Origin: Verrucomicrobiota bacterium JB024
GTDB lineage: Bacteria; Verrucomicrobiota; Verrucomicrobiia; Opitutales; Cerasicoccaceae
Assembly: GCA_030673825.1 (NCBI GenBank)
Contig: JAUTCS010000015.1
Span: 1 to 44,421, forward strand
Direction: 5' to 3'
Length of the DNA: 44,421 nucleotides
Shown here: positions 35,292 through 43,133 of the stretch, piece by piece
Position numbering within the stretch: the first letter of the stretch is position 1
Layout of the letters: each line of letters starts with the position of its first letter
Translations under genes and position numbers: made by a program
The notes under the pieces: generated by a model
What the model saw: only the letters and a program-made list of their open reading frames with translations
Databases searched by the model: none
Told to the model about the DNA's origin: nothing

Positions 35292-36296
35292 ATGGCCAGT
35301 ATCAAAGACGTTGCCCAAAGAGCCGGAGTCTCGACCGCCACGGTTTCACGCATGATGGCGGGCAAGTCCTACATCAGCGAGGAGACGCGGGAGCGCGTGC
35401 AGGCCGCCATCGACGAGCTGGACTACCGCCCCAACCGTGTCGCCCAGCGGCTGCGAGAGCGGCAGTCGCGGATTCTCGCGCTCATCGTATCGGACATTCA
35501 GAACCCGTTTTTCGGGGCCCTCTCGCGCACGGTGGAGACCTTCGCCCAGCGCCACGGCTTGAGCGTCTTTATCTGCAACACGGACGAGGACGCCGCCAAG
35601 GAAGCGCATTACCTTGAGCTCATGCTTCAGGAGAAAGTCGCGGGCGTCATCCTCTCCCCCACCCGCCGTGCGCTGCCTCCCCTCAAGACATTAAAGCAAA
35701 AGGGCATCCCCGTCGTGACGGTGGACCGACGGGTCAGCCGGGACTTTGACTCGGTCCTGATCGACAACACCGAGGCCGCCCGCCAACTGACCGGGCGTAT
35801 CATCGCCGCCGGGTACACCCGCGTCGCCGGGATATTCGGGGCCAACAGTTTTACCGCCGACGAGCGGCGGGCAGGCTTTGGCGAGGAGCTGGCTGCGCAC
35901 GGGCTCAAGCCGCACGCCGAAGAACTCCCACCTGCCTTCGAGGCCGAGGGCCGAGCCGCCATGGAGCGGCTGCTTGCGCTTAATCCGCGGCCCGACGCGG
36001 TCATATGCAGCAGCGCCCTTCTGGCCACGGGAGCCTACCAGGCGCTCAACGCCGCCCGTCTGACGCACGAGGTCGGTTTCGCCTGCTTCGACGATCCGCC
36101 CTGGGCCACCTGCGTTAGCCCGGCGGTGACCGTCATTGCCCAGCCCACCGCCCTGATCGGCGAGACCGCCTTTGAGCTCCTGCTCAAGCGGATCGAGGAG
36201 CCGGACCGCGCCACCTCGCACATCCGACTTCAGGGAACGCTGATCGAACGTGATTCGCTCCGGGGCACCGGCCAGCGCGACCCCCTGTCCACCTAG
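35292..36296 (+). CDS. LacI-family regulator, FruR-like by context
   Basis: A 334-aa LacI/GalR repressor. The HTH 'SIKDVAQRAGVSTATVSRMMAGKSYISEETR' is at the N-terminus, the hinge has 'LDYRPNRVAQRLRERQS', and the effector domain shows 'LIVSDIQNPFFGALSR', 'GIPVVTVDRRV', 'VLIDNTEAARQLT' and 'VGFACFDDPPW'. It is divergent from the EIIA-HPr-EI gene, with the CG-centred palindrome between, so it probably controls the fructose operon and responds to fructose 1-phosphate or fructose 1,6-bisphosphate, as Cra/FruR does. Its ATG follows CCCCC with no Shine-Dalgarno. Its stop lies in a hairpin shared with the stop of the opposing AraC gene. Confidence 0.93.
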   Translation: MASIKDVAQRAGVSTATVSRMMAGKSYISEETRERVQAAIDELDYRPNRVAQRLRERQSRILALIVSDIQNPFFGALSRTVETFAQRHGLSVFICNTDEDAAKEAHYLELMLQEKVAGVILSPTRRALPPLKTLKQKGIPVVTVDRRVSRDFDSVLIDNTEAARQLTGRIIAAGYTRVAGIFGANSFTADERRAGFGEELAAHGLKPHAEELPPAFEAEGRAAMERLLALNPRPDAVICSSALLATGAYQALNAARLTHEVGFACFDDPPWATCVSPAVTVIAQPTALIGETAFELLLKRIEEPDRATSHIRLQGTLIERDSLRGTGQRDPLST

Positions 36297-36319
36297 GGCC
36301 TGTTCAGATAAAGGCCCTA
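36294..36319. terminator. Hairpin holding the stop codons of two converging genes
   Basis: TAGGGCCT (36294-36301) pairs with AGGCCCTA (36312-36319). The first TAG is the LacI stop and the complement of the last CTA is the AraC stop. There is no T-run, so termination would be weak or need another factor. Confidence 0.5.
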
Positions 36320-37462
36320 AGACCGCAGCGCGTTCTCTCGGCGGTATTCGAGCGGAGTCTGGTTGAGGATACGCTTAAAGACCCGCCCCATGCGGTCTTC
36401 ACTGGGGAACCCACAGGCCTCGGCTACCTCGTGCGCGCGCAAGTTGGTTTCGGCTAAAAGCTGCTGGGCTTTTTCCAGCCGCTTGAGGGTAATCTCCTCC
36501 GCGATGGTGCGGCGCAGCTCTTTCTTGAACGCCGCGTGCAGCGCCTGATAGGTAATGGGCACGGTTGCCGCGACGGTCTTGGCGTTGATGGGACGGGTGT
36601 AGTTCTGCCAGATATGGTGGAGCGCGGCGGCCACGTGCGGGTGGCGAACGGCCAGGATGTCCGTACTCAGCCGCGTGGTCACCCCCAGCGGCGGCACCAG
36701 CAGGTCGCGCTGACCGGCGCGCCAGCCGCCCAGCATGCGCTCAAGGGTCTGAGCCGCGCGGTAGCCTTCCATCTCCTGATTATTGTCGATGCTCGACAGC
36801 GGTACGGGCGCGAACTCGCAGCGCAATGGGTCGTCGTCCACCCCGAGCACGGCCACCTGCTCCGGCACGGGAATTTCGCTGGTTTGACAAGCCTGAAGCA
36901 CCTCGATGGAGACCTCGTCGTGTTCGGAAAAGACCGCCAGAGGCCGGGGCAATTTTAGCAGCTCCTGCCCGAGCCAGGCGAGCAGTCCGCTCTCGCTCAG
37001 GCCGGGATCGGCACGGCAGCGGGAAACCCAGTCAATGAGGTGAAAGGTGCCGCCGCTTTTTTCCAGATTGCGGCGAAAGGCCTCCATACGACGAATGGCC
37101 GAGGGCACGTCCGAGCGCAGGAAAAACGCCCCATGGCGAAACCCCCGCTCAGTGAAGTGGTCGGCGGCCATCCGGCCGATGGCGTCGTCGTCACAGCGCA
37201 CGTTCGGTACGTCCGGCAGGGTACAATCTCCGATGTTCACAACCGGGCGGCCACAGGTGCGCACAAACTCATAAAGGTCCGCCCCCGTGTGCAGGAGCGA
37301 GATCACCCCGTCGCCCTGCCAGAGGGCGGGCAAGCGCCCGTCGCGCGTCATCCCGGTATCGAGCACCCAATTCGCCTCACGGGCATAGCGGGCGATCCCC
37401 CGGTGGATGGCCGAAGAGTACCAACCAAGGGCCAGGAGGATGTGGCGGCGCGGAGGATTCAT
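36317..37462 (-). CDS. AraC-family regulator with LacI-like sensor domain (XylR type)
   Basis: A 381-aa regulator joining a periplasmic-binding-like sensor to an AraC DNA-binding domain, as in E. coli XylR. The N-terminal 280 residues show '[21 protein letters not shown]', '[27 protein letters not shown]' in part, '[19 protein letters not shown]' and '[24 protein letters not shown]'. The C-terminal 95 residues carry two HTH motifs: '[17 protein letters not shown]' and '[21 protein letters not shown]'. It is divergent from the GH130 mannosylglucose phosphorylase gene, and AACTTTAT direct repeats lie between them, so activation of that gene is likely. The bound sugar would be mannose, xylose or an oligosaccharide; this is open. 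Confidence 0.92.
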   Translation of the reverse strand: MNPPRRHILLALGWYSSAIHRGIARYAREANWVLDTGMTRDGRLPALWQGDGVISLLHTGADLYEFVRTCGRPVVNIGDCTLPDVPNVRCDDDAIGRMAADHFTERGFRHGAFFLRSDVPSAIRRMEAFRRNLEKSGGTFHLIDWVSRCRADPGLSESGLLAWLGQELLKLPRPLAVFSEHDEVSIEVLQACQTSEIPVPEQVAVLGVDDDPLRCEFAPVPLSSIDNNQEMEGYRAAQTLERMLGGWRAGQRDLLVPPLGVTTRLSTDILAVRHPHVAAALHHIWQNYTRPINAKTVAATVPITYQALHAAFKKELRRTIAEEITLKRLEKAQQLLAETNLRAHEVAEACGFPSEDRMGRVFKRILNQTPLEYRRENALRS

Positions 37463-37485
37463 ATAAAGGGTTGAATACAGCGATA

Positions 37486-37529
37486 AACTTTATTTTTCGA
37501 CGAATTTTTAATATAACTTTCAACTTTAT
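37486..37529. promoter_or_regulatory. Direct repeats AACTTTAT, candidate AraC sites
   Basis: AACTTTAT occurs at 37486-37493 and 37522-37529, with a partial copy AACTTT at 37515-37520. AraC-type activators often bind direct repeats. The AT-rich block lies between the divergent AraC and GH130 genes. Confidence 0.45.
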
Positions 37530-37565
37530 AGAAAAACGCAAACGGAACAAGGTCAATCAACCTCC

Positions 37566-37607
37566 GGGGCGAGTATCGCAAGCAGAGCTATCTGCTCGCA
37601 TCGCCCC
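37566..37607 (+). promoter_or_regulatory. Leader hairpin before the mannosylglucose phosphorylase gene
   Basis: A nested structure: outer stem GGGGCGA / TCGCCCC, inner stem AGCAGA / TCTGCT with a GCTA loop. It lies 35 bases before the ATG at 37642, in the 5' leader. Confidence 0.45.
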
Positions 37608-37641
37608 CGACAATATCCCACCTCAACCAACCCAATCGACC

Positions 37642-38841
37642 ATGACCTTCGAAGACCGCCTGAGCGACCTCGTCGCCCGCCACGAACAACTCGTCACCCT
37701 CCCCAACGCGGTGGACGAGGATTTTTACAACGGCATTTACCAGCGCTACCAGCACTGCGTCCTGACCCGCGAGCACGCGCCCGTTTACTGGCGCTTCGAC
37801 ATCGACCCGCAAACTAACCCGCGCCTGCAGGAGCGCCTGGGCATCAACGCCGTGATGAACGCCGGGGCGATTTACCGGGACGGCAAGTTCCATGTCGTGG
37901 CGCGGGTCGAGGGCATCGACCGCAAGAGCTTCTTCGCCATCGCCGAGAGCCCGAACGGCATCGACAACTTCCGCTTCCGTGACAAGCCGCTGCTCGTGCC
38001 CGAGCTGCCCAACGATGGCACCAACCTCTACGACATGCGCCTGGTCGAACACGAGGACGGCTGGATCTACGGCATCTTCTGCGTGGAGCGCCGTCCGGAG
38101 GGCGCCCCCGCCGCCGACCAGTCCATCGCCGAAGCCCAGTGCGGCATCATCCGCAGCCGCGACCTGGAAAACTGGGAGCGTCTGCCGGACTTTAAAAGCC
38201 CCTCGCCCCAGCAGCGCAACGTCGTACTCCACCCCGAGTTCGTCGAGGGCAAGTACGCCTGGTACACGCGCCCGCAGGACGGCTTCATCGACACCGGCTC
38301 CGGCGGCGGCATCGGCTTTGCCCTGTCCGAATCGATCAACCCGGCCATCTGCGGTGAGGAGAAGATCATCGACTCGCGCATCTACCATACGCTCAAGGAG
38401 GCCAAGAACGGCGCCGGTGCCACCCCGATCAAGACCCCGCAGGGCTGGCTCCATGTCGCCCACGGAGTGCGTAACTGCGCCGCCGGCCTGCGCTACGTGC
38501 TGTACGTTTTCGTCACGGATCTGGACGACCCGACGAAGGTCATCGCCGAGCCGGGCGGGTACTTCATCGCGCCGCTCGGGGCCGAGCGCGTCGGCGACGT
38601 CTCCAACGTGGTCTTCAGCAATGGCGTGGCCGTGCGCGGCGAGGAGGTCTTCATCTATTACGCCTCCTGCGACACGCGCCTGCATGTGGCCACGAGCAGC
38701 ATTCCGGCACTACTCGACTACGCCTTTAACACGCCCCGCGACGCCCGCCGCACCGGCCCGTGCACCCAGCAACGCATCGACCTGATCGAGCGCAACCTGG
38801 CCTACGCCAAAGCGCACGGGCTGAATGTCGGCCAGCGGTAA
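37642..38841 (+). CDS. GH130 beta-1,4-mannosylglucose phosphorylase
   Basis: A 399-aa cytoplasmic enzyme of GH130 subfamily 1, which splits 4-O-beta-D-mannosyl-D-glucose with phosphate into mannose 1-phosphate and glucose. Long stretches match what I know of this subfamily: '[18 protein letters not shown]', '[19 protein letters not shown]' with the catalytic Asp in 'YDMRL', '[19 protein letters not shown]', '[19 protein letters not shown]', '[19 protein letters not shown]', '[19 protein letters not shown]' and '[11 protein letters not shown]'. The ATG at 37642 gives the usual length; a longer frame from 37471 would begin in the AT-rich promoter. No signal peptide. Controlled by the divergent XylR-type regulator. 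In known mannan pathways the partners are an epimerase and mannanases, none of which are adjacent. Confidence 0.94.
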   Translation: MTFEDRLSDLVARHEQLVTLPNAVDEDFYNGIYQRYQHCVLTREHAPVYWRFDIDPQTNPRLQERLGINAVMNAGAIYRDGKFHVVARVEGIDRKSFFAIAESPNGIDNFRFRDKPLLVPELPNDGTNLYDMRLVEHEDGWIYGIFCVERRPEGAPAADQSIAEAQCGIIRSRDLENWERLPDFKSPSPQQRNVVLHPEFVEGKYAWYTRPQDGFIDTGSGGGIGFALSESINPAICGEEKIIDSRIYHTLKEAKNGAGATPIKTPQGWLHVAHGVRNCAAGLRYVLYVFVTDLDDPTKVIAEPGGYFIAPLGAERVGDVSNVVFSNGVAVRGEEVFIYYASCDTRLHVATSSIPALLDYAFNTPRDARRTGPCTQQRIDLIERNLAYAKAHGLNVGQR

Positions 38842-38855
38842 CTGATAGGACACTT

Positions 38856-38914
38856 AACGTCTGCCTAAGCGCAGACGTTCCAAACGGCGAAGCAACAGGC
38901 TTCGCCGTTTTTTT
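38856..38914 (+). terminator. Tandem hairpins and terminator after GH130
   Basis: A 9-bp hairpin AACGTCTGC / GCAGACGTT (38856-38879) is followed by AAACGGCGAAG / CTTCGCCGTTT (38882-38910) with seven T's. The second is a strong rho-independent terminator. The remaining gap to 39165 is AT-rich with no gene. Confidence 0.92.
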
Positions 38915-39112
38915 GTGAAATAATCCGACATCAAACAGGCACACTCGCCATACATTTAACGAACCATACCGTACATAAAAAGACAACCAAACTCCAATCT
39001 CAACGGCATAATAGATTTATAACAAAATTCACATCAAACTGACTATCTGACAGATACAAATATTCAATCAGCCACCATACAGACATTGGCACACGTCGAG
39101 TTAAGAGGATGG

Positions 39113-39132
39113 GTATCCGCACAAGCGGGTAC
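39113..39132 (+). promoter_or_regulatory. Hairpin in the leader of the PspA-like gene
   Basis: GTATCCGC-ACAA-GCGGGTAC forms an 8-bp stem with one G-T pair, 33 bases before the ATG. No T-run follows. Confidence 0.35.
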
Positions 39133-39165
39133 TTACCAAGAACCACAAACTCGAGACACGACACC

Positions 39166-39825
39166 ATGAGAACATTCTGGAAACGCTGGAGAATCAGCAT
39201 TGGGAGCGGCTTTGAGTCGCTCATCACACGAGTGGAAAACCACGAGGCCCTCGTGGCCGAAGCCATCCGCGAGGCTCAGTCCGCCGCCGCCCGGGCCAAG
39301 GTCAAACTCGCCCACGTGCGCCAGGACGGCGAACGACTTCGCACGCGTATCGAAAAACTCGATACAGACGAGGCTGATTGGGAGCGCCGTGCCCAGGCTC
39401 AGGGCAACGAAAATCGCGAACGGGCGCTGGAGTGCCTGCACCGCCGTAACTGTGCCCGGCGCGAGCTGGATCACCTGCGCGGGGAGCTTGCCCGCCACGA
39501 GCAGACGGAGCGCTCCCTCGCTGCCGACATCGGCAAGCTCGACGAGCACGTTGCCGGACTGCGCCGCCGAAAGAACACGCTGGCCGCCCGCGATTTTCGC
39601 GCCCGTGCCCTGGCCGCCGCCAGTCCCGAGGAGGGAGCCCTGCTCGGCGGCGTGGACGAGGTCTTCGAGCGCTGGGAGCTGAAGCTGGCCGAGACCGAGA
39701 TCGTCGGCGGGGCCGACTCCGCCGACAGCTTTGAGGACACCTTTATGGCCGAGGAAGAAAAGGCCGGGCTCGAAGCCGAGCTCGACGAACTCCTCCAGCA
39801 GCATCCGCCGGATAAGGCTGAATAA
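39166..39825 (+). CDS. PspA/IM30-family protein
   Basis: A 219-aa coiled-coil protein of the PspA/Vipp1 family, which assembles on the inner face of the cytoplasmic membrane and keeps it intact under stress. Residues about 20-150 are almost wholly helical, with heptads rich in Arg, Glu and Leu: 'ENHEALVAEAIREAQSAAARAKVKLAHVR' region, 'RIEKLDTDEADWERRAQ' and 'LDHLRGELARHEQTERSLA'. The C-terminal 50 residues are acidic ('ETEIVGGADSADSFEDTFM'). The ATG at 39166 removes a 19-residue extension unlike the family. 53 nt separate it from a polytopic membrane protein gene on the same strand, suggesting a functional pair. No pspF or pspBC is nearby. Length is close to E. coli PspA (222). Confidence 0.8.
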   Translation: MRTFWKRWRISIGSGFESLITRVENHEALVAEAIREAQSAAARAKVKLAHVRQDGERLRTRIEKLDTDEADWERRAQAQGNENRERALECLHRRNCARRELDHLRGELARHEQTERSLAADIGKLDEHVAGLRRRKNTLAARDFRARALAAASPEEGALLGGVDEVFERWELKLAETEIVGGADSADSFEDTFMAEEEKAGLEAELDELLQQHPPDKAE

Positions 39826-39878
39826 TCCTTGAGCCAACCGGCACCGAACGAGCCACACACTTCAACAAACGACTTACG

Positions 39879-41504
39879 ATGAACACTGACGAACCCACCT
39901 CCCCCCACTCCGCTGAGCCTCCCGCCATCCCCCCGCCGCTGCCCGACCCCATCACGGGGTCGCGTAGTGGTTTTTTACGACAGAAAGCCACCGACCGTCC
40001 CAGGGTCGAACTCGTCCGCCCCGGCGATGACGCCAACACCTCAACGGAACGCGCAAGCCCCGACCACTCCAGCTCATCCGCGGCCGAGGGTGCGCATCTG
40101 CGCTGGGGCAAGCGTTCGGGCGAGCATTCAGAAGATGCTGCCGCCGGGCTAGCATCACCCCCACCCTACACTGCCACCCTTCCGCCTATCCAGACCGAGG
40201 GGGCCGCAGACTCCGCATCCCTCGACCGGGCCGAGTTCTACCCGCGCCTGCTGCGCTGGATCGGGGCGGGCATCCTCGGAGTGGCGGCGGTGTGCTACCT
40301 GGTCAGCGGCTGGATCAACGGCTCACCGCTGTTGCGCACGGGGAGCTTTTTGGGCTTTACCGCGCTGCTGAGCGGGGCGGGCATCTTTTGCGCGTACCGC
40401 TGGCGCGAAGACAAGGGGGCCAGAACTTTCCTCGCGTTGGCCACGGCGTTCCTGCCCGTGAACTTCGCCCAGCTCGGGGCGCTCGTTTACGCGCAGGTAA
40501 AGGGCAGCCTCGGCTACAGCGAGGGGCTCAAGGGCGTCTTCACCTTCGCGCCGGTCGGGACGACGATGCTCGCCGTGGCCGGTGCGGTTAGCCTCGCCGT
40601 GCTCATTCCGGTCGCCTTCACCGGGTTCAGCGCACTGGCCCGCGCCGGGGCGAAAAAAATGACCGCGCTCTTTCTCGTGGCCAACGCCGCGCTCCTGCTG
40701 CCTTGGCGGGACCCGAACCTCGTGGCCGGACTCGCCGCGGTGTTGGCGACCGGACTCATCCTGGCCGACCGCCGCTGGCTCTCGCGCGAGACGACGCTCA
40801 AGACCTGGGACGGCGTGGCCATGCGCACACTGCTGTTTGCCCCGGCGGGCTTGCTGGTGGTGAGAAACCTGTTCATGCACGACCTGACGAGCGGACTGCT
40901 GGCGTTCATCCTCGGGGCGGTGGCGCTGTTGTTGTGCTGCGGCCTGCCCCGCTGCCTGAGCCGCCATGGTGCCCGCGCCGCCAGCCAGTTCACCGGCTAC
41001 GGCTTCGCGCTGGGCGCGTGGATCTGCGCGCTGCAGGCGATGTTCCCGCACGGCCTGCCGATCAAGGCCCTTGCCCTGCCCCTGATGGTGTTGCCGTGGT
41101 GCCTGGCGGTCTTCGGCCTCTCGCTCAAGGGCGCGGGCCGGGGCATCGCCGCCCGCGCGGTGGCGTCGTTCGCCGCGTTGGGGACGAGCTGGTATAGCCT
41201 CGCCCAGCACGGTGACACCAGCTACCTGCCCGGCGTGCTGTGCCTGCTGGTCGCCGTCGCCCTGCTGCTGGCCGCCTTTGTCCTGGAGGAGCGAATCGTG
41301 CTCATCTGCGGGGTGTGCACGCTGCTGGTCGGCATCAGCTACCACTTGCACTTCGCCTTCAGCCTGGTGCAGCAGAACCTCTGGATTTCCCTGGCCCTGG
41401 CCGGGAGCAGTGTGATCCTCGCCTCCTCCTACCTGGAACGCCACGGCGGCGGCCTGCGCCTGCGTGCCCGGCGCCTGCGCCGCCAGTGGAAAGGCTGGAA
41501 CTGA
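39879..41504 (+). CDS. Polytopic membrane protein of unknown function
   Basis: I do not recognise a characterised family; the general look is of DUF2157/DUF4401-type membrane proteins. The first 115 residues are hydrophilic and rich in Pro, Ser and Glu. About a dozen hydrophobic helices follow, such as 'WIGAGILGVAAVCYLVSGW', 'TALLSGAGIFCAY', 'FLVANAALLLPW' and 'GLLAFILGAVALLLCCGL'. There is no signal peptide. It follows the PspA-like gene by 53 nt and ends at a terminator, so the two are likely an operon. An association with membrane stress or envelope tension is inferred only from that pairing. A terminator-like hairpin lies inside the coding region near codon 22 (39944-39976). Confidence 0.75.
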   Translation: MNTDEPTSPHSAEPPAIPPPLPDPITGSRSGFLRQKATDRPRVELVRPGDDANTSTERASPDHSSSSAAEGAHLRWGKRSGEHSEDAAAGLASPPPYTATLPPIQTEGAADSASLDRAEFYPRLLRWIGAGILGVAAVCYLVSGWINGSPLLRTGSFLGFTALLSGAGIFCAYRWREDKGARTFLALATAFLPVNFAQLGALVYAQVKGSLGYSEGLKGVFTFAPVGTTMLAVAGAVSLAVLIPVAFTGFSALARAGAKKMTALFLVANAALLLPWRDPNLVAGLAAVLATGLILADRRWLSRETTLKTWDGVAMRTLLFAPAGLLVVRNLFMHDLTSGLLAFILGAVALLLCCGLPRCLSRHGARAASQFTGYGFALGAWICALQAMFPHGLPIKALALPLMVLPWCLAVFGLSLKGAGRGIAARAVASFAALGTSWYSLAQHGDTSYLPGVLCLLVAVALLLAAFVLEERIVLICGVCTLLVGISYHLHFAFSLVQQNLWISLALAGSSVILASSYLERHGGGLRLRARRLRRQWKGWN

Positions 41505-41531
41505 GCGCGAGGCCGTAAGTCAACCCGCGAG

Positions 41532-41562
41532 CCGGCGGTCCTTCGGGGCCGCCGGTTTTTTT
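41532..41562 (+). terminator. UUCG-capped terminator
   Basis: A stem of CCGGCGGTCC with GGGGCCGCCGG-type bases closes on a C(TTCG)G tetraloop, followed by seven T's. It ends the PspA/membrane-protein operon. Confidence 0.92.
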
Positions 41563-41660
41563 ACGGGCAACGGCGGGAAAGACGGGGAAATTTGCCCGTG
41601 AAGGCACGCGAAGAAAACGCGAAGGGGAAAGTGACGGGCATGTGTCGGCGAAAATGGTGC

Positions 41661-41700
41661 GCATCCTCTCAGAGTTCAGAGAGGATGCGGTCCTTTTGTT
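41661..41700 (+). terminator. Second terminator-like hairpin
   Basis: GCATCCTCTC / GAGAGGATGC is a perfect 10-bp stem with an 8-base loop, followed by GGTCCTTTTG. It lies between converging operons. The rest of 41563-41791 has no recognisable gene. Confidence 0.65.
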
Positions 41701-41791
41701 CCTCACGTCGTCGATGATCATTTGCCTCCCGGCTGGGTGATCCGCTCAAGTCGGGAGACGCAGTTCGTTTGAGTGGGCGACAATCGCCGTT

Positions 41792-41859
41792 GCCCATGCC
41801 ACCGCGTTGGCGGTGGCATCGCGATCCGCAGGATCGAGGGTCCAGGGCTATGCCCTGGA
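41792..41859 (-). repeat. Three-hairpin 3' element, copy B
   Basis: It directly abuts the stop codon of the TonB-like gene and reads on the minus strand. In order: stem TCCAGGGC-ATA-GCCCTGGA, linker ACCCTCGA, stem CGATCC-TGC-GGATCG, stem ATGCCACCGC-CAAC-GCGGTGGCAT, then GGG. The design and linker match copy A at 22870-22954, while stem bases differ in pairs. Confidence 0.7.
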
Positions 41860-42675
41860 TCAGCGCTCGACCATGCGGAAGGTGTAGTTGATGGTCACGG
41901 CCTGGCCGCCGGGAGCGCCCCCGATGTTGCGGGTGTTCTGGACGGCGGCGAGGATGGAGTTGTCAAAGAGACGGCTGCCGCTGGGGGTGACGAGCTTGAC
42001 GGGGCGCAGGGTGCCGTTGGGCTGGACGGTGACGCTGACCACGGCGAAGACCTCCGATCCCTCAAGCGCATCGGGCTTGTTCCAGGCCAGCTCGATCTGG
42101 TGGCGCAGGCGGGCGATAAAGTCTTCCAGGGCCCGCTGCTCGGCGGGACTGGAACGCTGAGGGCTCGTACTCACGCCGGTCACGGTCGGCTTTTTGACCG
42201 TGATGGTGGGGGTCTTGGCGGGTTTGACCGGCTTGGGCGGGGTCGGCGTGGGCTTGCCGAACTTTTGCTGAAATTCCTCCGCCGTCATGGGCTTGGGCTG
42301 CGGCTTAGGCTCGGTTTTCTTAGGTTCGGGCTTGGGCTGAGGCGTGGGCGTAGGAGTCGGTGTGGGCGTAGGCTCAGGCGGCGGTGGGGTCGGCTCCGGC
42401 TCGGGCTCGGGGATGGCCAAGTCCGGAATTTCCACCGGCTGCGGCTGCTCAATAGTGGGGGCCTCGATGGCGGGCTCCTCGACCGGCTGGGGGTCGGGCG
42501 TGGGCGCAGGCTCCTGCATCTCCGGCACCGGCGAGGTGTCGATCAGCTCGAAAATGACCGGCGGCTCCTCCTTGTGGTATCGCTTCCAGGCGATCATGAG
42601 CAGGAGCGAACCGAAAAACAGGACGTGGATCAGGATCGAAACCCAGAAACCGCGGCGTGTGGTGCGCTTGCTCAT
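41860..42675 (-). CDS. TonB/TolA-like energy transducer
   Basis: A 271-aa protein linking the inner-membrane proton channel to outer-membrane transporters. One N-terminal membrane helix ('FWVSILIHVLFFGSLLLMIAW') includes the conserved His used by TonB. Residues 40-170 are Pro-rich, with Glu-Pro then Lys-Pro repeats ('TPTPTPTPTP', 'KPEPKKTEPKPQPKP'), spanning the periplasm. The C-terminal 90 residues ('LEDFIARLRHQIELAWNKP', 'VSVTVQPNGTLRPVKLV', 'SILAAVQNT') form a TonB/TolA-type domain. Its start overlaps the ExbD stop by 4 nt (ATGA). No TonB-dependent receptor or tolB/pal is in view, so TonB versus TolA cannot be settled. Confidence 0.85.
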   Translation of the reverse strand: MSKRTTRRGFWVSILIHVLFFGSLLLMIAWKRYHKEEPPVIFELIDTSPVPEMQEPAPTPDPQPVEEPAIEAPTIEQPQPVEIPDLAIPEPEPEPTPPPPEPTPTPTPTPTPQPKPEPKKTEPKPQPKPMTAEEFQQKFGKPTPTPPKPVKPAKTPTITVKKPTVTGVSTSPQRSSPAEQRALEDFIARLRHQIELAWNKPDALEGSEVFAVVSVTVQPNGTLRPVKLVTPSGSRLFDNSILAAVQNTRNIGGAPGGQAVTINYTFRMVER

Positions 42676-43088
42676 TTGACCTGGGTGTCGAGGTTGAGCC
42701 GGGAGAGCTTGTTGTCCTTGATCAGATCGATGACCTCGACCACCTGCTGATAGCGCAGTGTGCGGTCGGCCCGCAGGCTGATGACGGGCGGATTGGGCTG
42801 CGTGGCGAGGTTGGCCAGCAGGTCATTGAGCTTGGGAAGGGAGACCGGGTCCTTACCCCAAAAGACCTGACCGCTGCGGTCGATGGAGACCACCTGAAAC
42901 TCGATGCTCTCGCGCGAAACCTGCGGGCGCTGCGACTCCACGGGCAGCTCGAGCGGGATGGTCTGCTCCAGCAGCGGCGTGGTGATCATGAAGATGATCA
43001 GCAGCGAAAAGGCCAGGTCGATGAGAGGAGTCACGTTGATCTCCGAGACCGCCGTCATGCTCTTTTTCCGCCTGAAAGTCCGTGCCAT
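42672..43088 (-). CDS. ExbD/TolR-family protein
   Basis: A 138-aa inner-membrane component of the ExbB-ExbD proton channel. It begins with a basic cytoplasmic stretch ('RTFRRKKSMTAVSEINVTPLIDL'), whose Asp in 'TPLIDLAFSLLIIFMI' is the expected proton-carrying residue of the single membrane helix. The periplasmic part has 'LPVESQRPQVS' and 'VISLRADRTLRYQQVVEVIDLIKDNKLSRLNL', which is the conserved ExbD fold. Length matches ExbD (about 140). It lies 45 nt after exbB and overlaps the next gene. Confidence 0.93.
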   Translation of the reverse strand: MARTFRRKKSMTAVSEINVTPLIDLAFSLLIIFMITTPLLEQTIPLELPVESQRPQVSRESIEFQVVSIDRSGQVFWGKDPVSLPKLNDLLANLATQPNPPVISLRADRTLRYQQVVEVIDLIKDNKLSRLNLDTQVK

Positions 43089-43133
43089 TGCCGTTTTGTT
43101 GCTAAAAGCGTCCGTGTGTTGTCATCCGCCAGA

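Noticed and set aside
42330-42400. Short tandem repeats in the TonB-like gene.
   Set aside because: They encode the ordinary Pro-rich periplasmic spacer of TonB/TolA proteins.
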